Assembly: GCA_959020715.1 (NCBI GenBank)
Contig: CAUESV010000010.1
Location: 11,129 to 75,128 of the forward strand
DNA from: an uncultured Collinsella sp.
GTDB taxonomy: Bacteria > Actinomycetota > Coriobacteriia > Coriobacteriales > Coriobacteriaceae
Length of the DNA: 64,000 bases
Direction of reading: 5' to 3'
The notes below the pieces were generated by a model. That model saw only the letters and a program-made list of their open reading frames with translations. It had not been told where the DNA came from and ran no database searches. Position 1 is the first letter of the stretch. Every line of letters starts with the position of its first letter. Below are positions 52,489 through 61,580 of the stretch, in pieces. A program made the translations under genes and the position numbers.

Positions 52489-54132
52489 TCACGCCCTATA
52501 AAACACGTTGTCGGCAAAGAAATCTGCCGGCGGCTCCATGCAAGCAATTTCGCCGTCGAACATCATGGCAACGTCGTCGGCAACCTGCTCGGCGAAGTCC
52601 AAGTCGTGCGTGGCCATGATGACGGTGCCGCCGGCTTGCGCATGCTCGCATAGGGCGCGAGCGATAATGCGGCGGCTCGTCAGGTCCAGCCCCTTCGTGG
52701 GCTCATCGAGCAGCAACAGCTCCGGACCAATCAACAGCAGCTTTGCCAACGCGAGCAGCTGACGCTGACCACCCGAAAGATCGTACGGATGGCGCGCATC
52801 CAGGCCGTCCAATCCCAGCTGCGCCGCGCGCTCCCGCGCCACAGCCTCGTCGTATCCGCAGGTCGAGGCCCATTCCATCAGCTCATCGCGAACCGTCTCG
52901 GCAACCAGCAATGCTTTGGGATTCTGAGGCAGCAGCGCCGCCGAGGCCGCTCCGCGCACCATGCGGCCGCGCTGCAGCTTGGCGGTCTTCGCCAGCACTG
53001 AGAGTATCGTCGACTTGCCGCAGCCGTTTCCGCCCACGACTGCATGCACCGCGCCAGCCGAAAACGACGCATCGAGCCCGCGCAGCACCCAACCGCCCGC
53101 GCGATCGTAGCGAAACCAGCCTTCCGACAGGGTGGTAGCCGACCCAGCGTGCATTTTTTGGAGTATTCTGCTTCCATCCGTGCGCGGGAAGGCTTCCGAG
53201 CCGTTCTCGAGCGACGTTTGCGCCACAAATTCGGACGATTTGTCCAATTCCGAACTTTTTTTCGCGCTCGATACGTCCCCGAGCGGCTCCAGAGAGCCCA
53301 AATTGTCCTCACGCCTGCTGAATACTCCGTTTTTTGCACATCGGATGGCACCCCACCCCAACATGTCATCGGAAAACAGCGATTCTCGGCGTCCCAAAGA
53401 AGCCGTATCCGCCACCTCGCGCACGCGACCGCCCTCAATCCGGTACGTACACGTCGCATACTCGAGCATCGGCCGCGGTTGATGCGTCGCCACAACAACC
53501 GTGCAGCCCAGCTCACGGTTCACGCGAAACAGCGCGTGCAGAAAATTCTTCTCGGCAACGGGATCGAGCTGAGACGTGGGCTCGTCGAGCAGCAGCACAC
53601 GCGGGCGCAGCGCCAGGACGGCAGCAAGCGACAGCAGCTGCTTGCGGCCACCCGAAAGCGTATCGGTATCGCGATGAAGCCAGTCCTCCAGACCAAAGAA
53701 ATAGCTGGTCTCGGCAACACGGCGGCGCATCTCGTCGCGCGACATGCCTAAGTTTTCCAGGCCAAACGCCATCTCGTGCCACACGGTCTCGCACACAATC
53801 TGGTTCTCGGGATCCTGGAACACGTAGCCCACGCGCTCCGCAGACGCGCGCGCGTCCATGTCGGCAACGTTCTCGCCCAGCACGCGCGCATCGCCAGTGC
53901 GCTCGCCCGCCGGAGCGATCTCGGGCTTGAGCAGCGACAGCAGCGTCGACTTACCCGATCCGGTACCGCCGACAAGCAGCGCAAATGCACCTTGGGGAAC
54001 AGACCAGTCGAGCCCCTCGAGCACCGCAGCATCAGCCCCGGGGTAGGCAAAGTTCAGGCTCCGCGCCTCGATCGCCGGCGCATCGGAACCGCACGCCCCG
54101 CCCGTTACCGAGCAGCTATCCAACCGAGCCAT
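52489..54132 (-). CDS. ECF transporter ATPase, two nucleotide-binding domains fused
   Basis: 547 residues. NBD1 (about 20-250): Walker A GGTGSGKST (55-63), FQDPENQIVCETVWHEMAFG, LSGGRKQLLSLAAVLA, LLLDEPTSQLD. A linker of about 75 polar, Ser-rich residues follows (about 255-330). NBD2 (about 330-545): Walker A GGNGCGKST, LPQNPKALLVAETVRDEL, LSGGQRQLLALAKLLLIGPELLLLDEP region, ATHDLDFAEQVADDV. This is the EcfA-EcfA' heterodimer in one chain. Its start overlaps the end of the T-component gene (54132) and its stop overlaps the S-component start. Confidence 0.93.
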   Translation of the reverse strand: MARLDSCSVTGGACGSDAPAIEARSLNFAYPGADAAVLEGLDWSVPQGAFALLVGGTGSGKSTLLSLLKPEIAPAGERTGDARVLGENVADMDARASAERVGYVFQDPENQIVCETVWHEMAFGLENLGMSRDEMRRRVAETSYFFGLEDWLHRDTDTLSGGRKQLLSLAAVLALRPRVLLLDEPTSQLDPVAEKNFLHALFRVNRELGCTVVVATHQPRPMLEYATCTYRIEGGRVREVADTASLGRRESLFSDDMLGWGAIRCAKNGVFSRREDNLGSLEPLGDVSSAKKSSELDKSSEFVAQTSLENGSEAFPRTDGSRILQKMHAGSATTLSEGWFRYDRAGGWVLRGLDASFSAGAVHAVVGGNGCGKSTILSVLAKTAKLQRGRMVRGAASAALLPQNPKALLVAETVRDELMEWASTCGYDEAVARERAAQLGLDGLDARHPYDLSGGQRQLLALAKLLLIGPELLLLDEPTKGLDLTSRRIIARALCEHAQAGGTVIMATHDLDFAEQVADDVAMMFDGEIACMEPPADFFADNVFYRA

Positions 54133-55019
54133 CAGCCGAACCTCTTCTCATCGATCGCATGCAACACGCAGGGCAGCACCATCCAGGCAGCGTACACGAC
54201 ATAGCCCAGCCACGGCGCCGGCACCGAGAGCTGCGGATAAAACGAATACTGCGTCGTCGCGGTCCACGCCACCGCCACCGCGACGGCACCAAACAGCGCG
54301 AGCCCGACCAGCGCGGCAACGTCGCCGCGCCCCAGCCGATACCGCGCATACGTCGTACGGCGCGACGCGGCGCCCCACCCGCGCGAGCGCATGGCATCCG
54401 CGCGCTCAAGCGAATCTTCCATGCCCCAGCCCATCAGCACGCTCGACGCCCGCAGGCGCGAGCACACGGGATCGGTGGGCGCGCGACCCGGCACATCAAT
54501 CGCATCCTGCACCGCCAGCACCGTACGGCCGCGGCGCAAAAACTGTGGGATAAGCCGCATGCACATCGAAATCATGAGCGCGACCACCGGCACGGCGTTG
54601 CCCAACAGTGCGAGCACCTTGTCGTATTCGAGCATCGACGCCGCGGCCTCAAACCACAGCACGCTCGCCACAAACAGCCCACCCATGCACATGCCATATA
54701 CCATGCTCTCCAAATACACCGCGCGCATGCCGATGCGGAACACCTCCGTCGAACCCGAGGCACTAAACAGCGGATTCACCAGCGCGATAATCAAAATCAC
54801 CGGCAGCTGCCAGCGAAGCGCGCCCAACGTGCGGGCAGTCCCGCGCGTCGCAAATCCATACGCCAACCCACCTGCGAGCGACAGCGCGATCAGCACCGGC
54901 TGCATCGAGAACATGGTGAGCCCCAGCGTCAACACAATATAGAGTGCCGGCACCGCCGGATGCGACATCGAGAACGCCGCGACGGACTCGTGGCCCGATT
55001 CCTCTCGCATGATATCCAC
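54132..55019 (-). CDS. ECF transporter transmembrane (T) component
   Basis: 295 residues. About five or six membrane segments and the EcfT coupling motif ADAMRSRGWG (Ala-Arg-Gly type) after MGWGMEDSLER. It couples the A-A ATPase to the S component. The start chosen is GTG at 55019 (GGGAGG five bases upstream); an ATG at 55010 is three codons later. It is the first gene of the operon T, A-A, S, divergent from glmU. Confidence 0.88.
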   Translation of the reverse strand: MDIMREESGHESVAAFSMSHPAVPALYIVLTLGLTMFSMQPVLIALSLAGGLAYGFATRGTARTLGALRWQLPVILIIALVNPLFSASGSTEVFRIGMRAVYLESMVYGMCMGGLFVASVLWFEAAASMLEYDKVLALLGNAVPVVALMISMCMRLIPQFLRRGRTVLAVQDAIDVPGRAPTDPVCSRLRASSVLMGWGMEDSLERADAMRSRGWGAASRRTTYARYRLGRGDVAALVGLALFGAVAVAVAWTATTQYSFYPQLSVPAPWLGYVVYAAWMVLPCVLHAIDEKRFG

Positions 55020-55215
55020 GGGCACCTCCCATCCCTCGCTCAAACGCCAACGCCGCAGCGACGACGCTATGCACAACCAGCGCAAACACCACGCCGGCGG
55101 CAGCGACATCGACCGTCACGCGTCAATCGTTACGCGCTCATCATATGCCTGCGGTATCATATTGCGCCGTGTATCGTTTCCAAACACACGTCTCTATAAC
55201 GTAACAGGAGATCAC

Positions 55216-56628
55216 ATGGACGCAACCGCAATTATCCTCGCCGCCGGCGAGGGCACCCGCATGAAGTCGAACCACTGCAAGGTTTCGCACAAGATCCTGG
55301 GTAAGCCCATGGTTCAGTGGATCGTCGACGCCACCATCAAGGCCGGCTGCAGCCGCGTCGTGGTCGTCATCGGCAGCCACGCCGACGAGATGCGCGCCCT
55401 CATCGATGGCGCCTACGCCAACAGCGCCACCAAGGTCGAGTGCGTCGAGCAGACCGAGCGCCTGGGCACCGGCCACGCCGTGAAGGTCGCGCTCGAGGCC
55501 TGCGGCATCACCGAGGGCCCGGTCGTCGTGCTCAACGGCGACCTGCCGCTCATCACCGCCGACACCGTCGCAAAGTTCGCGCAGACCGTCGCCACCGGCG
55601 AGCTCGCCTGCACCGTCATGACCATGACCCCGCCCGACCCCTTCGGCTACGGCCGCATCAAGCTGGGCGCCGATGGTCAGATCGAGCGCATCATCGAGCA
55701 GAAGGACTGCACGCCCGAGCAGGCCGCCACGCTGCTGGAGTGCAACGCCGGCTGCTACGCCTTCGACGGCGCGCAGCTCGCCGCCCACATTAACGAGATC
55801 GGCAACGACAACGCGCAGTCCGAGTACTACCTGCCCGACATGCTCGAGATCCTTAAAGGCCATGGTCAGGCAGTCTCCATCTTCCACTGCGACGACTACC
55901 GCGACGGCCTGGGCGTCAACAGCCGCATCCAGCTCGCGCAGCTCACCGCTATCGCGCGCGACCGCATCAACGAGCATTGGATGGCCGAGGGCGTCACGTT
56001 CATCGATCCCACGCAGGCCTGGATCGGCCCCGATGCCGTCATCGGCCGCGACACCGTCGTGTGGCCGCAGACACACCTGATCGGCCACGTCACCGTGGGC
56101 GAGGAGTGCCAGCTTGGCCCCAACAGCCGCCTCACCGACACTACCGTCGGCAGCGGCTGCACCATCGATGAGACCATCGCCATCGAGGCTGTCATCGAGA
56201 ACGGCGTCGACTGCGGCCCGCGTGCCTACCTGCGCCCGGGCACCCACATGCTCGACGGCTCCAAGGCCGGCACGCACGTGGAGATCAAGAAGTCCACGAT
56301 CGGCGAGGGCTCCAAGGTGCCGCACCTGTCCTACATCGGCGATACCACCATGGGCTCCGGCGTCAACGTGGGCGCAGGCTCCATCACCTGCAACTACGAC
56401 GGCGTCCACAAGCACAAGACCGTCATCGGCAAGGATGCCTTCATCGGTTCCGACACCATGATGGTCGCGCCCGCCCAGATTGGCGACGGTGCGCTCGTGG
56501 CCGCCGGCTCCGTCATCACCGAGCCGGTCCCGGCCGACGCACTCGGTCTGGGCCGCGCCCGTCAGGTAAATATTGAGGGCTGGGCCGCCGATTATCGCCG
56601 CCGCCTGCACGAGGACGACGAGGTATAA
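55216..56628 (+). CDS. glmU: Bifunctional UDP-GlcNAc pyrophosphorylase / GlcN-1-P acetyltransferase
   Basis: 470 residues. N-terminal uridyltransferase (1-230): ILAAGEGTRMKS signature, GTGHAVKVAL, VLNGDLPL, NAGCYAF, SEYYLPDML. C-terminal left-handed beta-helix with hexapeptides (250-450): RPGTHMLDGSKAGTHVEIKK split, HLSYIGD, GAGSITCNYDGVHKHKT, FIGSD. It makes UDP-GlcNAc for peptidoglycan. AGGAG lies five bases before the ATG. It is followed by a strong intrinsic terminator and then prs, which supplies PRPP. Confidence 0.97.
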   Translation: MDATAIILAAGEGTRMKSNHCKVSHKILGKPMVQWIVDATIKAGCSRVVVVIGSHADEMRALIDGAYANSATKVECVEQTERLGTGHAVKVALEACGITEGPVVVLNGDLPLITADTVAKFAQTVATGELACTVMTMTPPDPFGYGRIKLGADGQIERIIEQKDCTPEQAATLLECNAGCYAFDGAQLAAHINEIGNDNAQSEYYLPDMLEILKGHGQAVSIFHCDDYRDGLGVNSRIQLAQLTAIARDRINEHWMAEGVTFIDPTQAWIGPDAVIGRDTVVWPQTHLIGHVTVGEECQLGPNSRLTDTTVGSGCTIDETIAIEAVIENGVDCGPRAYLRPGTHMLDGSKAGTHVEIKKSTIGEGSKVPHLSYIGDTTMGSGVNVGAGSITCNYDGVHKHKTVIGKDAFIGSDTMMVAPAQIGDGALVAAGSVITEPVPADALGLGRARQVNIEGWAADYRRRLHEDDEV

Positions 56629-56643
56629 CGTTTTACCAAGCAC

Positions 56644-56679
56644 AAAAGGAGCTGTTCCATGGGGACGGCTCCTTTTTTT
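56644..56679 (+). terminator. Intrinsic terminator of glmU
   Basis: AAAAGGAGC-type stem with GCTCCTTTTTTT; a hairpin closed by a four-base loop (about 56658-56661) and a seven-T run. Confidence 0.9.
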
Positions 56680-56820
56680 CTATCGTGACCTGCGCGACCG
56701 GATGAGTGGTCGGTTCGTGTCCGTTGACGGTAAAGACGTTATCAAGACTCGATAAACCCCGCCGCGCGGTTACAATGCAACAAGGCATCTATATGGCATT
56801 CGATATAAAGGAGAAGGGTA

Positions 56821-57807
56821 ATGCCGATTAATGATCCCGAGAAGTCGGAGAATATGCGCAAGTCCATTCGCGTGTATTCCGGTTCCTCCAACCGTCCCCT
56901 CGCTCAGAAGATCGCTGAGTACCTTGGGGTCGAGCTTTCGGGCCTTACGCTAAAGCAGTTCGCCAACGGTGAGATTTACGCCCGCTACGACGAGACCGTC
57001 CGCGGCGCCGACGTCTTCCTGATTCAGTCCGTGGCCGGCGGCAACGTCAACGACATGCTCATGGAGCTGCTCATCGCCACCGACGCTGCCAAGCGCGCAT
57101 CCGCCCGCTCCATCACCGCCGTTATCACCCACTACGGCTATGCCCGCCAGGACCGCAAGGCCGGCCCGCGCGAGCCCATCACCGCCCGCCTCGTCGCCAA
57201 CCTGCTCGAGCGCGCCGGCGTCAACCGCATCATCACCCTCGACCTGCACCAGGGTCAGATCCAGGGCTTCTTTGATATCCCGGTTAACCACCTGTCCGCG
57301 CTGCCGCTGTTTGGCCAATACTACAACAACATGCACTTCGACACCGACAACCTGGTTGTCGTCTCCCCCGACGTGGGTCGTGCCAAGGCCGCCAAGAAGC
57401 TGTCCGACATGCTCGGCTGCGACCTGGCCATCGCCCACAAGGGCCGTCCGCGCCACAACGCCGCCGAGGTCATGGGCATCATCGGTGACATCAAGGGCAA
57501 GACCTGCGTCATCAACGACGACATGATCGACACCGCTGGCACCCTGTGCGCCAACGTCAAGGAGCTCAAGGCTATGGGCGCTGGCGACATCTACGTCTGC
57601 GCCACCCACGGCATCTTCTCCGGCCCGGCCATCGAGCGCCTGAACGACGCCCCGATCGTCGAGTGCGTCGTCACCGACGCCATCCCCGTCGAGGTCGGCG
57701 GCAAGATCAAGACCATCTCGGTCGCCGAGGAGTTCGCTCAGGCCATCTCCGCCGTTTACCACGAGGAGCCCGTCTCCACGCTCGTCGGCGGCGACTTCGC
57801 GCTGTAG
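56821..57807 (+). CDS. prs: Ribose-phosphate pyrophosphokinase
   Basis: 328 residues. Class I PRPP synthetase motifs: FANGEIYARYDETVRGADVF split, YGYARQDRKAGPREPIT, LDLHQGQIQGFF, VVSPDVGRAK, VINDDMIDTAGTL (PRPP-binding loop), ATHGIFSG. It makes PRPP from ribose-5-phosphate and ATP. GGAGAAGG precedes the ATG. It is a separate transcription unit with its own terminator. Confidence 0.97.
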   Translation: MPINDPEKSENMRKSIRVYSGSSNRPLAQKIAEYLGVELSGLTLKQFANGEIYARYDETVRGADVFLIQSVAGGNVNDMLMELLIATDAAKRASARSITAVITHYGYARQDRKAGPREPITARLVANLLERAGVNRIITLDLHQGQIQGFFDIPVNHLSALPLFGQYYNNMHFDTDNLVVVSPDVGRAKAAKKLSDMLGCDLAIAHKGRPRHNAAEVMGIIGDIKGKTCVINDDMIDTAGTLCANVKELKAMGAGDIYVCATHGIFSGPAIERLNDAPIVECVVTDAIPVEVGGKIKTISVAEEFAQAISAVYHEEPVSTLVGGDFAL

Positions 57808-57840
57808 CCTGCCGCGCATCGCATCATCTTTGATGCTTTT

Positions 57841-57872
57841 AAAGGGTCGGAAGCTCGCTTCCGGCCCTTTTT
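57841..57872 (+). terminator. Intrinsic terminator of prs
   Basis: AAGGGTCGGAAGC / GCTTCCGGCCCTT stem with two-base loop followed by TTTTC. Confidence 0.9.
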
Positions 57873-57893
57873 CTATCCCTCGCCAACCTTCCC

Positions 57894-58096
57894 TGGACAA
57901 TTAGTTCAGATACGTATTTTTTTAAAGCCCCAAAGGGCCCTTCGGAGCCTTCTGAGCTCCCCGGCGGATGCCATGCCGCCCAAAGCTCATCGTTTTCGAG
58001 TACAACCGCCGCATATTTACCCTCAAATCGCCCTCGAAGGCCCTTAGAAACGCCTCGAACGCCCGCCGCCTTATACGTATCTGAACTAACTGTCCA
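57894..58096. repeat. 203-bp long-hairpin element, family H, copy 1
   Basis: Terminal inverted arms 57894-57917 and 58073-58096 (TGGACAATTAGTTCAGATAC type; ATACGTATCTGAACTAACTG type) with one mismatch. The interior is self-complementary in blocks and differs from copy 2. It lies 163 bases before the start of the gene at 58260. Confidence 0.9.
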
Positions 58097-58259
58097 GTAG
58101 CTATCGTCAACCTTCGCGGCAGAGCTCAATTTCCTGCAATCCCCTCAACCGATTCCACCGATTTCATAACACCCAGCCGTTCATGGCGCGCAGCGCCCCG
58201 CTGAGCGAAAAGAACGGTATGGCAGTCGCATTCTGCCGCCAACTTAGTACGTTATAGCT

Positions 58260-59387
58260 ATGACGACCGTGATTTCACATCTCTCCGCCCTCCGCGCAAT
58301 TCGTCGCGCACGGCGGGCGTACTCTGCCCTACCCTGGGACTCCGTTGATAGTGAACAGCAAGCACAGGCCTTGGCTAGCTGCATTCCCAATAATGACGCG
58401 ATAGACTTTGGCGCACTTTCGATACTCGATGCCTGGAATGAAGATGATTCCGAACTGCTCGATCTTCTCGTTTCAGACGAAGACAACAGACGCCCCGGCA
58501 AGCGACTTCTTCAGCATATTCTCTCCGCTCCTCTTCCTGAAGGTGCAATTATGCACGTCGAGGCTGACATCTACGCAACGTCTCCTGCCATGACAGCCGT
58601 GCTTTGTTCCAAAAATGAATCAGTCGCCAAAACCTTGCTGCTTCTCATGGAACTGCTCGGAACCTACTCCCTTCCTCCCGGGGCAACATACCCCATTGCC
58701 TATGACGACATCTGGCCCAAGGGCGATGGCTACGAAGCGATGGACGACCTCGATTGCCGGGGCGACCAGTCGGCGGCCGAACAGCAGAACGAAACCCGCT
58801 ACGAACAGGCGCACTACAAATGCGAGCCCGCCACAACCATCGAAGAGCTTGAGGCAGTCGCGCGCTTCGCCAAAAGTAGCTCCTACGCCTCGTTTCGCAC
58901 GGCAGTCAAACTCGCCCGACCCGGATCTGCATCCCCAGCCGAATCCCTAATGTTTGCCGTTCTCGGAGCGCCCATGCGCTTTGGCGGATTCGGATGCTGC
59001 AGCCTGCCCATGGGAGGCCTGCTACTCAACTATCGAATCGACTTCGACACTCTTGCGGTCAACATGTCTTCCGGCATCCCTTACGCCATCTGCGACCTAT
59101 ATTGCCCGGCCGCCGGAGTCGACAACGAATACAACGGAATTGGGCATGAGCTTCAAAACGCTCGCATCCACGATGGCAATCGAAATAATGGACTCAAGGC
59201 AATGGGCATCCACGTCCTGGTTATCAATCGCGACCAAATGAAAGACCTTGTTGCACTCGAAGCCTTCGCCCAAACGATGCATCGACTCGCGGGAGTCCGA
59301 TTCCGATATCGCATCAAGGGCTATCGCAAGCGTCAGGCCGCTTGGCTCAACGCTCTGCGGGCCGGAATCGGCCTTGCGCCGGTCTAA
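58260..59387 (+). CDS. Putative Vsr/DUF559-like endonuclease-fold protein
   Basis: 375 residues. The C-terminal part (about 215-345) follows the pattern of coriobacterial DUF559/Vsr-like proteins: PGSASPAESLMFAVLGAPMR, then Asp279 (AICDLYCPAAG), Glu290 in VDNEYNGIGHE, HDGNRNNGLKAMGIHVLVI, equivalent to D...(l/i)Ey(d)G..H...D..R...L...G..V of PD-(D/E)xK nucleases. The N-terminal half (ISHLSALRAIRRARRAY) is unassigned and reminiscent of AbiEi-linked proteins. No partner is present. No Shine-Dalgarno precedes the ATG and TAGTACGTTATAG lies immediately upstream, so it may be leaderless. GC content is lower than in its neighbours. It is flanked on both sides by family H elements. Confidence 0.6.
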   Translation: MTTVISHLSALRAIRRARRAYSALPWDSVDSEQQAQALASCIPNNDAIDFGALSILDAWNEDDSELLDLLVSDEDNRRPGKRLLQHILSAPLPEGAIMHVEADIYATSPAMTAVLCSKNESVAKTLLLLMELLGTYSLPPGATYPIAYDDIWPKGDGYEAMDDLDCRGDQSAAEQQNETRYEQAHYKCEPATTIEELEAVARFAKSSSYASFRTAVKLARPGSASPAESLMFAVLGAPMRFGGFGCCSLPMGGLLLNYRIDFDTLAVNMSSGIPYAICDLYCPAAGVDNEYNGIGHELQNARIHDGNRNNGLKAMGIHVLVINRDQMKDLVALEAFAQTMHRLAGVRFRYRIKGYRKRQAAWLNALRAGIGLAPV

Positions 59388-59420
59388 ACGGCGAATCACC
59401 CGTGCGCCGTCGAACAGGGC

Positions 59421-59624
59421 TGGACAGTTAGTTCAAATACGTATAAATGGACACATTGAATTAGGCTGTTTTGTAGCTATCTCTATACCATTCGCCCTAT
59501 TTGAAGGCAGGGTAGACTTCAAAACAGCGTCATATGGACTAACTAAAGTTCCAAAACAACGTATCGGCATCGAATTGAGCACTTCGAGTCCTCAGAACTT
59601 ATACGTATCTGAGCTAACTGTCCA
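59421..59624. repeat. 204-bp long-hairpin element, family H, copy 2
   Basis: 26-bp terminal inverted arms (59421-59446 and 59599-59624) with two mismatches, the same arms as copy 1. The interior has its own stem (GGCTGTTTTG / CAAAACAGC). It begins 33 bases after the stop of the gene at 58260. Confidence 0.9.
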
Positions 59625-59738
59625 CCTCGGATTTTGACGGCGGCCCAAACGCCCCCAGACAACCTCAATTGCCCTCCATTTGACAGCGGCAACAGGGTCG
59701 CTCACCATAGCAGGCGACAAATCAACGAAAGGATGAAC

Positions 59739-60368
59739 ATGGCAGCTGCACAGCCGCTTAAGATTCGCATGGTCGCCGGGCTTGGCAACCCGGGCGAGGA
59801 ATATGCCGAGACCCGCCACAACGCCGGCTTTAAGGCGATCGACGAGCTGGCCCGTCAGGCCGGCGTCACGTACTGGAAAAACCAGGCCGGCGCCGAGGTC
59901 GCGCTCATCAACATCAACGATCCCGAGGAAGAGGGCGGCAAGCGCCAGATTGTACTGGTCAAGCCGCAGTCGTACATGAACACCTCGGGTGGCCCCATCT
60001 CCAAGCTCTGTCGCGAGTACAAAATCAAGGCCGAGGAGCTGCTCGTGATCCACGATGAACTCGACATTCCCGCCGGCGACGTGCGTGTTAAGGTGGGCGG
60101 CGGCCATGCTGGCCACAACGGCCTGCGTTCCATCATCGACAAGATGGGCAGTCGCGACTTCAGCCGCATCCGCACCGGCATCGGCAACCCTCCCGGCAAG
60201 ATGGCCGTGGCCGACTACGTGCTCAAGCAGCTGCGCGCCCGCGAGGCCGAGGATTTCCAGGACACCTGCGCCCGCGCCGCAGATGCCGCCGGTCTGGCCA
60301 TCGTCCACGGCGTAATCTACGCCCGCGATCACGTAAACGGTTCCGCTTCCGCCAACGGCAAGCACTAA
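59739..60368 (+). CDS. pth: Peptidyl-tRNA hydrolase
   Basis: 209 residues. Pth motifs: VAGLGNPGEEYAETRHNAGF (catalytic His within TRHNAGF), LVKPQSYMNTSG, VIHDELDIPAGDVRVKVGGG with HAGHNGLRSI, FSRIRTGIGNPPG. It recycles peptidyl-tRNA released from ribosomes. The ATG at 59739 has AAAGGA five bases upstream; an ATG two codons earlier overlaps that site. Confidence 0.96.
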   Translation: MAAAQPLKIRMVAGLGNPGEEYAETRHNAGFKAIDELARQAGVTYWKNQAGAEVALININDPEEEGGKRQIVLVKPQSYMNTSGGPISKLCREYKIKAEELLVIHDELDIPAGDVRVKVGGGHAGHNGLRSIIDKMGSRDFSRIRTGIGNPPGKMAVADYVLKQLRAREAEDFQDTCARAADAAGLAIVHGVIYARDHVNGSASANGKH

Positions 60369-60387
60369 AACCTACCATTTAGGGATG

Positions 60388-60548
60388 TTTATTTTGGCAG
60401 GTTTCATCTGCGGAAACGCCGCGGCGGCTGCGTCGCAATAAACCCTGTGCCGCTATACATATGCAACGCTCCAAAGGGGGCCGGCCTCACCGAAGCGCGA
60501 GGCCGGCCCCCTTTGCCGTTTTGCCTGATAAAACCTGCCAAAATAAAC
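60388..60548. repeat. 161-bp long-hairpin element (family J) with central terminator
   Basis: Perfect 18-bp outer arms (60388-60405 and 60531-60548, GTTTATTTTGGCAGGTTT). The interior holds a 13-bp GC-rich stem (GGGGGCCGGCCTC / GAGGCCGGCCCCC, about 60476-60511) followed by TTTGCCGTTTT. It probably terminates pth. Another half-site (GGCAGGT) follows at about 60560. Confidence 0.88.
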
Positions 60549-60740
60549 CTCTCCCCCTTTGGCAGGTCGAAGTGGATAAACCCTGCTCCCAACCGCCGAA
60601 GACACACGTAAGTGACATGTCCATGAGGGTATAATTTGCACCGTATGTCTGCACAACGCCTGTGCGCGTACGGTTTTACTCGGGCTACCGTCCATTTCCG
60701 TGGAGGCACGGTTCGGCGGCCCTAACAAGAGAGGGGTTCT

Positions 60741-61580
60741 ATGTATAAGATCCTGGAGAAGACGCAGTTCTCGGAGAAGGTGTTCAAGTTCCGCATCGAG
60801 GCGCCCGCAATCGCCAAGCATGCGCACGCTGGACAGTTCCTCATGGTTCGCGCCAACGAGACGGGCGAGCGCGTCCCGTTTACCCTGGCCGGCTGGAACG
60901 GTGACGAGGGCTGGGTCGAGTTCATCTTCATGGTGATCGGCAAGACCACCGAAATGCTGTCCACCTACGAGGCTGGCGAGTCGCTGCGCGACGTCGTGGG
61001 CCCGCTGGGCGTTCCCACCGAGATGGCCGAGGGCCCCTGCGCCGTCATTGGCGGCGGCGTCGGCCTGGCAATTGCCTTCCCGGTCGCTAAGCACCTGGTC
61101 GAGACCGGCCACGAGGTGCACGCCATCATGGGCGCCCGCACCAAGGACCTCCTGCTCATGGAGGACCAGTTCCGCGAGCTCCTCGACGAGGACCACATCC
61201 ACATCACCACTGACGACGGCTCCTACGGCGAGCAGGGCGTTGTCACCGCTCCGCTGGAGCGCCTGCTGCAGGACAAGGCCGTGAGCCAGGTCTTCTGCGT
61301 CGGCCCCGTTCCGATGATGAAGTTCTCGACCCTCACCGCCCAGAAGTACGACACCCCCATCACCGCGTCGCTCAACCCCATCATGGTTGACGGCACCGGT
61401 ATGTGCGGCTGCTGCCGCGTCGAGGTGGGCGGCGTGACCAAGTTCGCTTGCGTCGACGGCCCCGACTTCGATGCCACCCTGGTCGACTGGGATGACCTTC
61501 GTGCCCGCCAGGCCGCTTATCGTTCCGAAGAGGGCGCGTCCCTCAAGGCCTATGAGGAAAAGAGCTGCGCATGCCACTAG
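60741..61580 (+). CDS. nfnA: NfnA-type ferredoxin-NADP reductase subunit (FAD, [2Fe-2S])
   Basis: 279 residues. FAD-binding barrel (about 1-95; GQFLMVRANETGERVPFTL), NAD-binding domain (about 98-215; CAVIGGGVGLAIAFPVAKHL, CVGPVPMMKF), and a C-terminal [2Fe-2S] motif (GTGMCGCCRVEVGG ... FACVDGPDFD). Size and motifs match NfnA/SudB, the small subunit of NADH-dependent ferredoxin:NADP+ oxidoreductase, an electron-bifurcating enzyme. Its last ten bases overlap nfnB. AGAGGGG lies before the ATG. Confidence 0.88.
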   Translation: MYKILEKTQFSEKVFKFRIEAPAIAKHAHAGQFLMVRANETGERVPFTLAGWNGDEGWVEFIFMVIGKTTEMLSTYEAGESLRDVVGPLGVPTEMAEGPCAVIGGGVGLAIAFPVAKHLVETGHEVHAIMGARTKDLLLMEDQFRELLDEDHIHITTDDGSYGEQGVVTAPLERLLQDKAVSQVFCVGPVPMMKFSTLTAQKYDTPITASLNPIMVDGTGMCGCCRVEVGGVTKFACVDGPDFDATLVDWDDLRARQAAYRSEEGASLKAYEEKSCACH

